This document shows, piece by piece, positions 26,040-34,509 of a stretch of DNA of 64,000 nt; the first letter of the stretch is position 1, and the number at the start of each line of letters is the position of its first letter. The stretch is from contig NZ_BMIA01000002.1 of NCBI RefSeq assembly GCF_014641595.1, forward strand, positions 1,488,001 through 1,552,000, read 5' to 3'. The translations under genes and the position numbers were made by a program. The notes under the pieces were generated by a model. The model worked only from the letters and a program-made list of their open reading frames with translations, ran no database searches and was not told where the DNA came from. The stretch comes from Dyadobacter endophyticus (GTDB lineage: Bacteria > Bacteroidota > Bacteroidia > Cytophagales > Spirosomataceae).

Positions 26040-26462
26040 ATGACACATACTACCTCCAACCCGAAGATCCACGAAGGCCGCAACGTGAAACGGTTCCGCG
26101 AAATGCTCGGAATCAAGCAGGACATGCTGGCGTTCGAGCTCGGCAGCGATTGGAACCAGCAAAGAATCTCCACGCTCGAACAGCGCGAAAAGATCGATTC
26201 CGACATTTTGGAACAAGTAGCAGCGATATTGAAAATACCTGTGGAAGCGATTCGGAATTTTGATGAGGAAAAAGCGGTGAATGTGATTTCTAATACATTC
26301 AATGACAATGCTATGCTTAATGCGGTAAACAATAATCCAACTTTTCATCCTATCGATAAATTAATGCAGCTTCATGAGGAGAAGATTGCTTTGTACGAGC
26401 GGATGTTGAAGGAGAAGGATGAGATGATGGAGCGGTTGGAGAGGTTGATAGGAAACAAATAG
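26040..26462 (+). CDS. XRE-family transcriptional regulator
   Basis: A 140-residue regulator with an N-terminal helix-turn-helix (about residues 14-65: NVKRFREMLGIKQDMLAFEL, then QQRISTLEQREKID). A C-terminal coiled coil follows (KLMQLHEEKIALYERMLKEK). This arrangement is common in Bacteroidota. The ATG at 26040 is preferred; the ATG at 25998 would add 14 residues. It ends 16 bp before the convergent DUF2290 gene, at the edge of the A+T-rich block. Confidence 0.83.
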   Translation: MTHTTSNPKIHEGRNVKRFREMLGIKQDMLAFELGSDWNQQRISTLEQREKIDSDILEQVAAILKIPVEAIRNFDEEKAVNVISNTFNDNAMLNAVNNNPTFHPIDKLMQLHEEKIALYERMLKEKDEMMERLERLIGNK

Positions 26463-26478
26463 GGGTTATAACGAAACT

Positions 26479-27264
26479 CTACATATGCTTCAAGAAGATA
26501 TTTTTTTCTTCGAATGACGGGATCAGGACAGACTTACTTTTTGAAACCGCTAGACCGGATTCATAAGCCGTGCCTCCTAATATTGCTTGATGTTTGGTTT
26601 GATCTATGTTCTTGATTATAAAATCACAGAAAGTAAATGGGCTAATAATTTGCTCCATAGGCAATCTGATATTGTTGATTCCGCCCATCTGAATTTCACA
26701 CTTATGGTGGCTTTGAACATTCATATCATAATCAATCCGAATGTGAGATGAGTTAGTAAATTTATATTTATCCTCAAAGCGACCCAATATCAGGCTTTCA
26801 TTACCTTCAAAATTACCAATCTGCCTTGCCTTATCCATTAATTCTCTAAGAGCATTGTCGGCAATCTTCAACTCAAATTGATGGCTGAATAAATTATATA
26901 GGTCATAGTAGTATTCGCCAATAATTTCATCATTATAGTCTGCCAACTGATTCTCAACGTCGTCGGAAGTCATGTTAATGCCGACTGGATATGGATAGTA
27001 GCACAATCGCATCTTCCCAAGTTTTCCCTGTTCAAAATAGAAATAGAATTGAATGCACCCCAAATTCTCTTTGAATAAAAAACTATATTGCCGATTTTGA
27101 ATAATACGCTCATACTCCTTGGCATATAGGCTTTTGAAAATACCAGGAGCATAATTAGGCCAAGAAATAACATTTGCCTCCTTCAAATAATTAGTCGACA
27201 AAATGGAGGAACGAAAAACCTTTTCCGCTAGTTTAATATTCTCAACAACGTCATCAATCCCCAT
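26479..27264 (-). CDS. DUF2290 protein, partner of the SF1 helicase
   Basis: A 261-residue protein of unknown activity. The conserved DUF2290-like core is SSHIRIDYDMNVQSHHKCEI followed by RLPMEQIISPFTFCDFII. These are histidine/aspartate-rich and could be catalytic or nucleic-acid-binding, but no reaction is established. No signal peptide or membrane segment. Its start overlaps the end of the helicase gene by 11 bp, so the two are co-translated and probably act as one system. It is strongly A+T-rich compared with most of the window, which suggests horizontal transfer. Family assignment is from memory of the pattern. Confidence 0.7.
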   Translation of the reverse strand: MGIDDVVENIKLAEKVFRSSILSTNYLKEANVISWPNYAPGIFKSLYAKEYERIIQNRQYSFLFKENLGCIQFYFYFEQGKLGKMRLCYYPYPVGINMTSDDVENQLADYNDEIIGEYYYDLYNLFSHQFELKIADNALRELMDKARQIGNFEGNESLILGRFEDKYKFTNSSHIRIDYDMNVQSHHKCEIQMGGINNIRLPMEQIISPFTFCDFIIKNIDQTKHQAILGGTAYESGLAVSKSKSVLIPSFEEKNIFLKHM

Positions 27265-29524
27265 TTTGCTCAGTCTTATTTAGGCCCGCAATATCTTTGA
27301 CTAACTCAGGATTTTGCGCGATCTTTTCTATCAGTAGCGCTCTAAAAGTGTCATCTGACAGCAAGGCATCGATCTCCTTATCCGCCTTCTCCACATTTTT
27401 GGTACTTTGTATTATAACTAGTTTACGTTGTATTTGCGCTTCATTTGGAAAGATAAATTTAAAAGCGGGAGAGTCTTTAACTATCTGCGTAATCTCTTCT
27501 TCTAGCTCATCCGTTCCTCTACCATTGCCGGACAGATAACACCATCCTCTTGAACGGGTAATTGATACGAAAATCGCATTACGCATTCTTGCCGTTAAAT
27601 CGTTAATGACACGCTGCGTATTAATAATAAAGACAACATTCGCCTCATTCCCTTTAGCTCTAAATGCCGTACTTAGTGTCACAAACCCGGGCTCTTTAAA
27701 AGAGTCGGTAGACTCGATATAGCCAGGAGTGATAGCTTTTATATTTTTAATATCAAGTTGCTGCCTGATATACTCAAAATTCCTCTGAGAATTCTTCTTA
27801 TCTAAATCAATAACAATAATCTCTTCAGGCTCTACTTTCTGTACATTGATCAAATTTTCAATCTTGCTAACCACCTCTGTCAGTTCAGTCCCAACCCTAT
27901 CAAACTTCTTAAAATCAACAAGTTTAGCCTCTGGCGAGTCGGCATCCCTTAATAACCTTTCAAGTACATTCTTACTATATTTTTCTGGTCTCTCGACATG
28001 CACAAAGTCACCTTCAACAAATTTTTGAGTTGCCGGACTGTTTACTTGGTATCCACGTGCAATCCAATCACCACGGTCATCCATTGGCACCTTTGAATCC
28101 TTTGAATAAAGTCCAAGAGCGAGTCCATGAGCGACTAACAAATTGATCCTAGGATTACGATAGGAGTTCGGCAACACGAAATCTTTATCGATATTTCCCT
28201 TATAGCTCCCTTCCAGTACGCTATTCGGCATATTAGGGATGCCGTTACTACGTTTTCCAAATAGCTCCTCAGGCTGAGCAATCTTCAACTCCGTAAGCGA
28301 TTGGAATTCATCATATGCCCAAATTATTTTCCTGTGAGTAGGATCAGAGTCAACAGGCTTAGTCAAGTAAAAGATTGTTTCAAAAAAGGCAGGCGAAAAA
28401 TCTTGCGCCTCGTCAATTAGCACCATATCATAATAAGGTACAATCTTGTCCTTGGCTGTGTTAATAAGGTCCGAATAAACAGCATCAAGTGGATTTTCGC
28501 TTCCCTTAACATTCATGAAGTTTAACACCCTAGCGCCAGCCGCATTAGCCGTGTTATAATATACGCCTGGCTTGTTACTGCCTCCCCAAGCATGGAACAC
28601 GTGGAGGTTATTCCAGTTTGGCATCGCCTTCGCTATATTAAAATAGTATTCGGTTATTGCCGCTTTTACCTGATTATACATACTTTGAGTATTGAACACA
28701 AATAAGATTTTATGATCAATACCGTAGTCAGTCAACGTCTTATGAGCAATGGCAGCCTTCATACATAATATGACAGTCTTTCCCGTACCAGCCAATCCCC
28801 TAATCCTTTGCGGTCCAGATGGAATCTGTAAAGCTACCTGTCTTTGAGTCTTATCAAGTTTAAATGTATAGTCGAGAGATTTCTTAATAAACTCGTTCAT
28901 ATTTGAAGGGGCTGCCACGACCTTCTTACGAATAACCTTACTAAAAATATTTGATCCTTCAAGAACAGAGTCAATAAGATCTATTGTAGATTCTGATAGA
29001 CTTATGTCGCCTGATGAGATTATTTGGTTCAATTCCGTACTCAGATCATCCAACAACCACCTCGAATTAACCAATGGATTACCATTCGAACTCTCTAATT
29101 CTGCAATCTCTTCATCGGTATTATCAGCAAACATCAAAATTTTCGATATCACAATATCATCATTCCATTGTTCAGTTCTAATATTGAAAAGAGTTGGATT
29201 CTTCTTTAATGAATTCTCTAATTCTTTTGAATAAATATTTAGACTCAAATCCCTAGAATAAATATACTCCTCATCGGTTGTTTTCCAGAACTCGTTATCC
29301 TCATCAAATTCGATAACTTTTTCAGTAACTAAATCTAAGATTAAAATTCCAAAGCTCTTCGATCTTACAATGAATGAGGGTATTTCATTTTCCTTAAATC
29401 CTAAGGACGGAATTTTATAGCCAAGAATTCCTTCATAAGGCTCGAAAATAGTACAAAGCGAATCCCAAACCGTTTTTTCAAAAGGATTATCTGCTGACTC
29501 TATATTTCCCGCAAGAAATTCCAT
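27254..29524 (-). CDS. SF1 (UvrD/Rep-like) helicase-family ATPase
   Basis: A 756-residue ATP-binding protein. The N-terminal region (about 1-100) resembles the NERD/restriction-endonuclease-like fold, but the usual ID...ExK residues are not evident (EIPSFIV, ILILDLVTEKV). The motor domain has Walker A GLAGTGKT (about residues 242-250), Walker B VLIDEAQDF (about 366-374), a motif IV-like YRNPR, and C-terminal motifs TLSTAFRAKGNEANVVF and VSITRSRGWCYLSG. The intermediate helicase insertions are reduced, so it may be a regulatory ATPase rather than a processive helicase. It forms an operon with the DUF2290 gene, with two promoters upstream. Such pairings are typical of phage-defence modules, though I know no named one with this composition. 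Confidence 0.88.
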   Translation of the reverse strand: MEFLAGNIESADNPFEKTVWDSLCTIFEPYEGILGYKIPSLGFKENEIPSFIVRSKSFGILILDLVTEKVIEFDEDNEFWKTTDEEYIYSRDLSLNIYSKELENSLKKNPTLFNIRTEQWNDDIVISKILMFADNTDEEIAELESSNGNPLVNSRWLLDDLSTELNQIISSGDISLSESTIDLIDSVLEGSNIFSKVIRKKVVAAPSNMNEFIKKSLDYTFKLDKTQRQVALQIPSGPQRIRGLAGTGKTVILCMKAAIAHKTLTDYGIDHKILFVFNTQSMYNQVKAAITEYYFNIAKAMPNWNNLHVFHAWGGSNKPGVYYNTANAAGARVLNFMNVKGSENPLDAVYSDLINTAKDKIVPYYDMVLIDEAQDFSPAFFETIFYLTKPVDSDPTHRKIIWAYDEFQSLTELKIAQPEELFGKRSNGIPNMPNSVLEGSYKGNIDKDFVLPNSYRNPRINLLVAHGLALGLYSKDSKVPMDDRGDWIARGYQVNSPATQKFVEGDFVHVERPEKYSKNVLERLLRDADSPEAKLVDFKKFDRVGTELTEVVSKIENLINVQKVEPEEIIVIDLDKKNSQRNFEYIRQQLDIKNIKAITPGYIESTDSFKEPGFVTLSTAFRAKGNEANVVFIINTQRVINDLTARMRNAIFVSITRSRGWCYLSGNGRGTDELEEEITQIVKDSPAFKFIFPNEAQIQRKLVIIQSTKNVEKADKEIDALLSDDTFRALLIEKIAQNPELVKDIAGLNKTEQNGD

Positions 29525-29565
29525 AAAATATTATTATTATATTAAAAAAGCCTAATCCTCCATAC

Positions 29566-29598
29566 CAAATTTACAGAGACATACCATAAACTAGCCAA
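29566..29598 (-). promoter_or_regulatory. Proximal promoter of the helicase operon
   Basis: On the minus strand, TTG (complement of 29596-29598), a 22-bp spacer and a perfect TAAATTTG (29566-29573) form a Bacteroidota sigma-A-type promoter. The expected start leaves a leader of about 35 nt before the ATG at 29524. Confidence 0.65.
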
Positions 29599-29610
29599 AT
29601 AGCTATACCA

Positions 29611-29678
29611 ACAGAAAACTAAGGGCAAACGAGTCCCTTAGAATTAGGGAGCGCGATATTCAGAAAGGAACCAGAGTA
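29611..29678 (-). ncRNA. Candidate small RNA or attenuated leader upstream of helicase gene
   Basis: From the distal promoter, a transcript would start near 29678 and run to the hairpin CTAAGGG (complement of 29635-29641) pairing with CCCTTAG (29619-29625). The loop is 9 nt, and TTTTCTGTT follows, a plausible intrinsic terminator. The result would be an RNA of about 65-70 nt, ending just before the proximal helicase promoter. Nothing in it looks coding. It could be a small RNA part of the system or an attenuator. Confidence 0.35.
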
Positions 29679-29684
29679 GATTCA

Positions 29685-29716
29685 CAAACGTACGAATAAA
29701 TTTCACTTTATCGCAA
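29685..29716 (-). promoter_or_regulatory. Distal promoter upstream of helicase operon
   Basis: On the minus strand, TTG (complement of 29714-29716), a 21-bp spacer and a perfect TACGTTTG (29685-29692). This is the best match to the Bacteroidota consensus in the accessory region and lies about 115 bp upstream of the proximal promoter. Confidence 0.6.
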
Positions 29717-29738
29717 GATCTTTTCGGCAAATGCGATC

Positions 29739-31451
29739 TCACCCCTTCCACTCGGTCTCAATCCCCTCCCTTCGAACAAATTTTTGAAAATCCTTCAAAA
29801 ACTCCTCAATATCTCGCACCGTCCGCGGAGATACATTCTTGTCAGTCGAGTATTTCACCAACAACCCCACAGCCTCCCCAATACTCCACTCCACCGGATG
29901 CAGCCTGTAACACCCATTCGTAATATGCGTAGTCCCAATATTCTTATTGGCAGGCAGAATATTCTCCATCCGCACCGGCAGCAGCGCCCCCAACGGAATC
30001 TGAAACGGCAATGACCCGAAATCAATGTAATTATCCCCTCCGGTGCTCGGATGCAAGTCAATATGGTAATAACCAATCCCAACGCTATCTTCAAAAGCAG
30101 CGGCTTTCACACCCGCAGATTGCCCGGTGATGCTCGCGCGTTGCTCGGCGCCTACGTGTTCTTCCTTGATAGTGAAAAGGGCCTTAATGCGCCGCGATTC
30201 GCGGACGTAGGGGTATTTGGCGAGGCCGTCTTCGGTGCCCATTACGTCTTTGCGGAGGCGGATGCCGGGCCAGCCTTTGCCGCCGTCGGGGCGTGGGGCC
30301 TCGGTTTGGAGCCAGTACAGGAGCGAGAGGCTGAGCTGCTTGCCGCGTTCGAAATGCTTGTCGAAGTCCTTTTCGCTGGCGCCGATGAGGTTACCGAGGG
30401 TGTAGTCGTTTTGCGGCCAGTTTACGATGGTAATGTCGCCGGCGTAAGTGCCGGGCGCGAAGTTGGCTTTGTTGATAATGCGGCGGTAGAGCCAGAGGTT
30501 GAGGTTATTGCCGGTAGGGATGCCTTCCGGGTGGAAGCCGAGCTGTTTCGGTTCCAGGGTTTTGGGGTTGGAATACGAGAGGTCCAGCAGCCTGCCCGAC
30601 CATGGTTTGGCCATTTTGGGGACGTAGTTCTTCCAGAAATCATATTCCCGCGGTTTTTCGATCACGTGGTTTTCGCCCGGGCGGTAGTCGATCGCGTAGC
30701 AGACGGTGAATGCCTGTACGTTTTCGGGATCGGCTTTTTCGGGGGCGTGGAATTCGCCGGTTTGGGCTTTGGATTCGGCGCCGGTCACGTATTCGGTGCC
30801 GGTCATGGGCAGCAAGTCGCCGAGCTCGGTGGCGTCCGCAAAATAGGGCGCGGTGAGGGTTACCTGGGCTTTGTTGCGGCGGTTCTGCGCGGTGAGGGCT
30901 TGTACTTTGTTGCCTTTCACCTCGGCGGCCACGATTTTGTGCTCCAAAAGCAATGTGAGCTTGCCGGAACTGAGGTATGGATTGAGCAGGTCGGTGAGCA
31001 CGGCTACGGCTACACGTGGTTCGTGGCAGAGCTTGGATACCGAGCCGTCGCCGGGGTTAAGGTTTTTGCGGGTTTTGGCTTCGGCGGTGAGCGGGTAGTT
31101 TTTCTGGTAATACTCGCGGACGGCGGTGCGGAATTGCCGGTAGGCCTTCGTGGCGCCGTGCGTTTCGATCCACTGGTGCTCGTCGGGCGGCACGCCTTGC
31201 TGGGAGATCTGCCCGCCGATCCAGTCGGTTTCTTCGGTGAGGATTACCGACAGGCCATTGCGCAATGCGGCCAACGCGGCCGCGCAGCCACCGAGACCGC
31301 CACCGGCGATGACGAGGTCGGCGGTTAATGTAGCGGGTTTAGCGATGTTTTGCTTTCCGGAAACAGCATTTCCGGCTTCCGGGTTTTCGAAAGGTGCCGA
31401 AAGCAGGCTTCCGCCGAGGGTGACGCTTCCGATAAAATTACGGCGTTTCAT
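29739..31451 (-). CDS. Exported FAD-dependent oxidoreductase
   Basis: A 570-residue protein of the FAD_oxidored type. The ATG at 31451 gives a short twin-arginine-like signal (MKRRNFIGSVTLGGSLLS). The in-frame ATG at 31514 would add an unrelated tail lying over the upstream terminator. The FAD-binding dinucleotide fold is ADLVIAGGGLGGCAAALAA, then LTEETDWIGGQISQQG. The family is found beside polysaccharide-utilisation genes in Bacteroidota and is sometimes labelled xanthan lyase-like, but the substrate is not known. It stands alone, ahead of the helicase operon on the same strand. Confidence 0.87.
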   Translation of the reverse strand: MKRRNFIGSVTLGGSLLSAPFENPEAGNAVSGKQNIAKPATLTADLVIAGGGLGGCAAALAALRNGLSVILTEETDWIGGQISQQGVPPDEHQWIETHGATKAYRQFRTAVREYYQKNYPLTAEAKTRKNLNPGDGSVSKLCHEPRVAVAVLTDLLNPYLSSGKLTLLLEHKIVAAEVKGNKVQALTAQNRRNKAQVTLTAPYFADATELGDLLPMTGTEYVTGAESKAQTGEFHAPEKADPENVQAFTVCYAIDYRPGENHVIEKPREYDFWKNYVPKMAKPWSGRLLDLSYSNPKTLEPKQLGFHPEGIPTGNNLNLWLYRRIINKANFAPGTYAGDITIVNWPQNDYTLGNLIGASEKDFDKHFERGKQLSLSLLYWLQTEAPRPDGGKGWPGIRLRKDVMGTEDGLAKYPYVRESRRIKALFTIKEEHVGAEQRASITGQSAGVKAAAFEDSVGIGYYHIDLHPSTGGDNYIDFGSLPFQIPLGALLPVRMENILPANKNIGTTHITNGCYRLHPVEWSIGEAVGLLVKYSTDKNVSPRTVRDIEEFLKDFQKFVRREGIETEWKG

Positions 31452-31479
31452 AAGGTTTAAGGTATTTAGGTGATTAACA

Positions 31480-31520
31480 AAAAGAACGCTCATTGCAAGG
31501 TATCTCCCCCGCAATGAGCG
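31480..31520 (-). terminator. Terminator after the anti-sigma gene
   Basis: Perfect 10-bp arms, CGCTCATTGC (31487-31496) and GCAATGAGCG (31511-31520), followed on the minus strand by TTCTTTTTG. It ends the sigma/anti-sigma operon, 25 bp past the anti-sigma stop. Confidence 0.85.
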
Positions 31521-31544
31521 CGTATCATCTTACAAATCAATATG

Positions 31545-32441
31545 CTAACTCACTTTCCCCATCACATACATTTCCTCCATCGTCGGGGTTGGGTTGCCGC
31601 CTTCTTTTTCCAATGTAATGGCAAATGCGGCGGAACCGGCTTTGGTGTTTTTCATTTTCAGGACTTTGCCGGTAAATGCATTATCCAGCATTCCAATATC
31701 GACAGGCTTGCCGTCCACGATGCTCCAAAGCTGGTATTGCTTGCCCTGGGGCGCTGCGGGCAGGTTTTGCACGTCGAGCAACACCTCGTTCGTTTGCGTG
31801 TTCCAGAATGCGGATACCGCACTTTCGGGCGACTTCGGCAGACCAGCCAAATGGATGTGCTTGTAAGACGGGCTGCGGAACAATGCCGCCAGCGACTGGT
31901 TGTATTCAGCCTGCCCTTTGATCGCCGCCATATCGGCCTGCATGCTCTCCACTTCGGCCGTCAGTTTGTTGTTGGCGCTCTTCATGTCGGTCATCTGCAT
32001 GGCCGACCAGCCGGCGAACAATGCCAGCAATACCGAAGCCGCAATGGCCAGTTTCGCCCATACAGGCGTCACTACCTGCGTTTCCACGCGGTCGAATGCA
32101 TGGTCGATCACACGTGCTTCCGGCTCCACGGGTTGCGCGGTAGCGGTGGTGTCAGACAAAGAAACGGTCTTCTCTTCTGCTATTTCCCCGGCCTGGGTTT
32201 CTTCTTCCGCCGGTGCTTCGAAATTCATTTGTGCAAAAATCGACTCTTTCAATGAAGGCGGGGGCGTTGCCTGGTGTTTCAGTGCATATTCTTCCAATGC
32301 ACTTTCGGTACGCAACAGCTCTTCCTTGATTTCAGGGTAAATATGCGACATACACTCCACCTCCTGTTTCTCCTGGGGAGTAACAGTGCCCAATACATAT
32401 TCCTCCAATATACCGGACTCTATATAGGCTTGGATATTCAT
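31545..32441 (-). CDS. RskA-type anti-sigma factor
   Basis: A 298-residue single-span inner-membrane protein. The N-terminal cytoplasmic part (about 1-110) would hold the sigma factor (SGILEEYVLGTVTPQEKQEV). One membrane helix is at about residues 129-148 (KLAIAASVLLALFAGWSAM). A periplasmic RskA C-terminal domain follows (PQGKQYQLWSIVDGKPVDIG). It overlaps the upstream sigma gene by 4 bp. Release of sigma would follow regulated proteolysis or loss of binding; the signal is unknown. Confidence 0.92.
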   Translation of the reverse strand: MNIQAYIESGILEEYVLGTVTPQEKQEVECMSHIYPEIKEELLRTESALEEYALKHQATPPPSLKESIFAQMNFEAPAEEETQAGEIAEEKTVSLSDTTATAQPVEPEARVIDHAFDRVETQVVTPVWAKLAIAASVLLALFAGWSAMQMTDMKSANNKLTAEVESMQADMAAIKGQAEYNQSLAALFRSPSYKHIHLAGLPKSPESAVSAFWNTQTNEVLLDVQNLPAAPQGKQYQLWSIVDGKPVDIGMLDNAFTGKVLKMKNTKAGSAAFAITLEKEGGNPTPTMEEMYVMGKVS

Positions 32442-33148
32442 ACTGCAAAGTATTGTTTTAACTCTTGTAATGCGGTCCTTATCCGCGATTTCACGGTGCC
32501 CAGCGGTATACTCAGCTCCTCGGATATTTCCTCATGCGTGTAACCCTGAAAATAGGCCATATCGATGAGTATTTTCCGTTCGGGCCGCAGCATGTCGACG
32601 ATCGCCTTCATGTCCGAACTGACTGTCTGTGAATCTTCGTACGTATCCTTCTCATTAAGGACCACCGTGTTTTCAATATCATCCATCGCCGGTTTCCGGC
32701 CCTCCGCTCTGACTGCGTCTATCGCTCCATTACGTGCGATATTCATAATCCATGTAAACAATCGCCCTTTCTCCGGATTGTAGGAAGCGATATTCTTCCA
32801 AATCTTCAGAAAGCTCTCCTGCAACACATCTGCGGCTTTCTCCTCGTCCTTTAACGTTTTCGAAATGATATTAAACAAAGCTCCCGAGTAATGGTCGTAC
32901 AGGAATTCGAAGGCGTTTCGCTCGTTCCGTTTGAGCGCTGCCACCAATTCCTCTTCCGAGTATTTTACCTTGCCTGTCGCCAAGAGTTGCTTAATAGTTA
33001 ATTGTAAATTACTTACCGGCAATCTAATAAAATTTCCCTTATAGCGTGGCGTGCTATACCAAATTATCGCCTCGTTTCTCTCCAAAAGGGATACTACTAA
33101 AGAGGGGGGTATCGACGGCGCCCCGAACCGCATGTTTGATCTGGTCAT
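32438..33148 (-). CDS. ECF RNA polymerase sigma factor
   Basis: A 236-residue frame with sigma-70 region 2 (ERNAFEFLYDHYSGALFNII, then LQESFLKIWKNIASYNPEKG and TWIMNIARNGAIDAVR). Region 4 follows (ILIDMAYFQGYTHEEISEEL, then SIPLGTVKSRIRTALQELK). It directs transcription of its regulon when freed from the adjacent anti-sigma factor. The first 50 or so residues have no sigma homology and contain a promoter-like TTG-N16-TAATTTG, so the true start is probably near residue 50-62, perhaps at a TTG codon. Coordinates give the longest frame. Confidence 0.9.
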   Translation of the reverse strand: MTRSNMRFGAPSIPPSLVVSLLERNEAIIWYSTPRYKGNFIRLPVSNLQLTIKQLLATGKVKYSEEELVAALKRNERNAFEFLYDHYSGALFNIISKTLKDEEKAADVLQESFLKIWKNIASYNPEKGRLFTWIMNIARNGAIDAVRAEGRKPAMDDIENTVVLNEKDTYEDSQTVSSDMKAIVDMLRPERKILIDMAYFQGYTHEEISEELSIPLGTVKSRIRTALQELKQYFAV

Positions 33149-33225
33149 CGTAGTGTGCTTTTAACTATATACGAACAAACCTGTCAGCTTGGATTAACGG
33201 CTCCTCAGTTGTTTGTCCGCGAGTC

Positions 33226-33954
33226 TTATTTCCGGAGACTTTCTACACGCCAGAGTGTCAGGAAGATGAAGAAGATGATCAGGCTGAGCAGGTAAATCAC
33301 ATTGCGGGAGTCGATGAGACCTTTACCGAGCGCCTGGTACTGAACGTCTAGGGCTATACCTGAGAGCAGATTCGCCGCAAAACCATCACCGAACATGCCG
33401 GAAACGGCGCCGAAACCAACATACCAGATAAATGCCAGAAAAACGCCGAGGATGAATGCGACGATCTGATTATCATTCAATGAAGAAGCCCATATGCCCA
33501 TCGCTACCAGCACACCGCTGAGCAACAGCAGGCCAAGATACGATCCCGCTACAGCGGCCGAATCGACGTCGCCGACCGGATTACCGAGTTTGTAAATACT
33601 ATAATAATAAATGAGCGTCGGCAGCAATGTAAGAACCACCAGCATCCAGTTTGCGAAGAACTTTCCGAGTACCAGATCGATATTGCGGATGGGTTTGGTA
33701 AGGAGCAATTCCAGCGTTCCATTCCGCGATTCCTCGGCTATTGAACGCATGGTAATAGCCGGAATCAGGAAGATCAGCACATAGGGTGCAAGACCGAAAA
33801 ACGAGCCGAGGTCGGCATAACCGTAGTCCAGGATATTTGAATCCGGGAAAACCCAAACGATCAACCCGATAGCCGTCAGGAAGACCGCCATCACGATGTA
33901 GGCGATCAGTGAGTTGAAAAAACTGGCTACCTCTTTTCGAAAGATTGCTAACAC
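33226..33954 (-). CDS. gldF: Gliding-motility ABC transporter permease GldF
   Basis: A 242-residue membrane protein with six predicted helices, typical of ABC-2 permeases (MLAIFRKEVASFFNSLIAYI at the start and RSIAEESRNGTLELLLTKPI after helix 2). The match to GldF is good in length and order. GldF works with GldA and GldG in gliding or an associated export step in Bacteroidota. The usual downstream partner gldG is not here; the next gene is the ECF sigma factor. It follows two DUF4199 genes on the same strand, 31 bp after the second. Confidence 0.85.
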   Translation of the reverse strand: MLAIFRKEVASFFNSLIAYIVMAVFLTAIGLIVWVFPDSNILDYGYADLGSFFGLAPYVLIFLIPAITMRSIAEESRNGTLELLLTKPIRNIDLVLGKFFANWMLVVLTLLPTLIYYYSIYKLGNPVGDVDSAAVAGSYLGLLLLSGVLVAMGIWASSLNDNQIVAFILGVFLAFIWYVGFGAVSGMFGDGFAANLLSGIALDVQYQALGKGLIDSRNVIYLLSLIIFFIFLTLWRVESLRK

Positions 33955-33985
33955 TATTCGGGGATTAAATACTTTTCAGGAATGC

Positions 33986-34501
33986 TTATTCGAAAACCGG
34001 TTTTTCTTTACGCATAATGGCCGCGATAATCAGCGAGAAGATGAAGCCCATGATCAGGTACCCCAAAATCACCGTCACGAACATAATACCTGGCGACATG
34101 AATTTCTGGGACATTTCGATCGCCTGTTCGATCTGCGCATCGTCCATTCCTTTTGCTTCGAGCTCTTCGCGCATCTGATCCAGGCTTTGCGTGAGCATAT
34201 TCGCGTCGATAAACTGGATATAAAAGATCGTGAAAGCGGAACTCAGCAACCCCAGTACCGCCGACGTAAGCGAGCCAAGCCCGAGCCCTTCGCCATAGCT
34301 GATAAAACCTCCATTCTTCTCGCGAAAATCCTTCATGGCCAACACAATTGCGACGATCATAAAAATGTACGTCAGCGACGCCAGCAGTTTGTTCGCTCCG
34401 AACCCCGCAACATTCAGGATCGTCGAATATACCATCGTAACAACGGCAACCAGAACGCCATATTTCAGGGCAACACGAGCGGTAGAGGTTTTTTCTTCCA
34501 T
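33986..34501 (-). CDS. DUF4199 membrane protein
   Basis: A 171-residue protein with four predicted helices: about 10-30, 38-55, 75-98 and 140-162. An amphipathic, acidic middle (DQMREELEAKGMDDAQIEQA) is typical of DUF4199. Its role is not known. It is one of two adjacent paralogues, 8 bp apart, and is placed between dihydroorotase-like and gldF genes. Confidence 0.82.
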   Translation of the reverse strand: MEEKTSTARVALKYGVLVAVVTMVYSTILNVAGFGANKLLASLTYIFMIVAIVLAMKDFREKNGGFISYGEGLGLGSLTSAVLGLLSSAFTIFYIQFIDANMLTQSLDQMREELEAKGMDDAQIEQAIEMSQKFMSPGIMFVTVILGYLIMGFIFSLIIAAIMRKEKPVFE

Positions 34502-34509
34502 GTGAAGGT

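Noticed and set aside
25666..26046. 126-codon minus-strand frame overlapping 25596-25862
   Set aside because: Same strand, different frame from the better small gene; Arg/Pro-rich shadow composition.
30051..31328. 425-codon open frame on the plus strand
   Set aside because: It is antisense to the FAD oxidoreductase, is Gly/Val/Ala-biased as expected for a GC-rich shadow, and has no recognisable domain.
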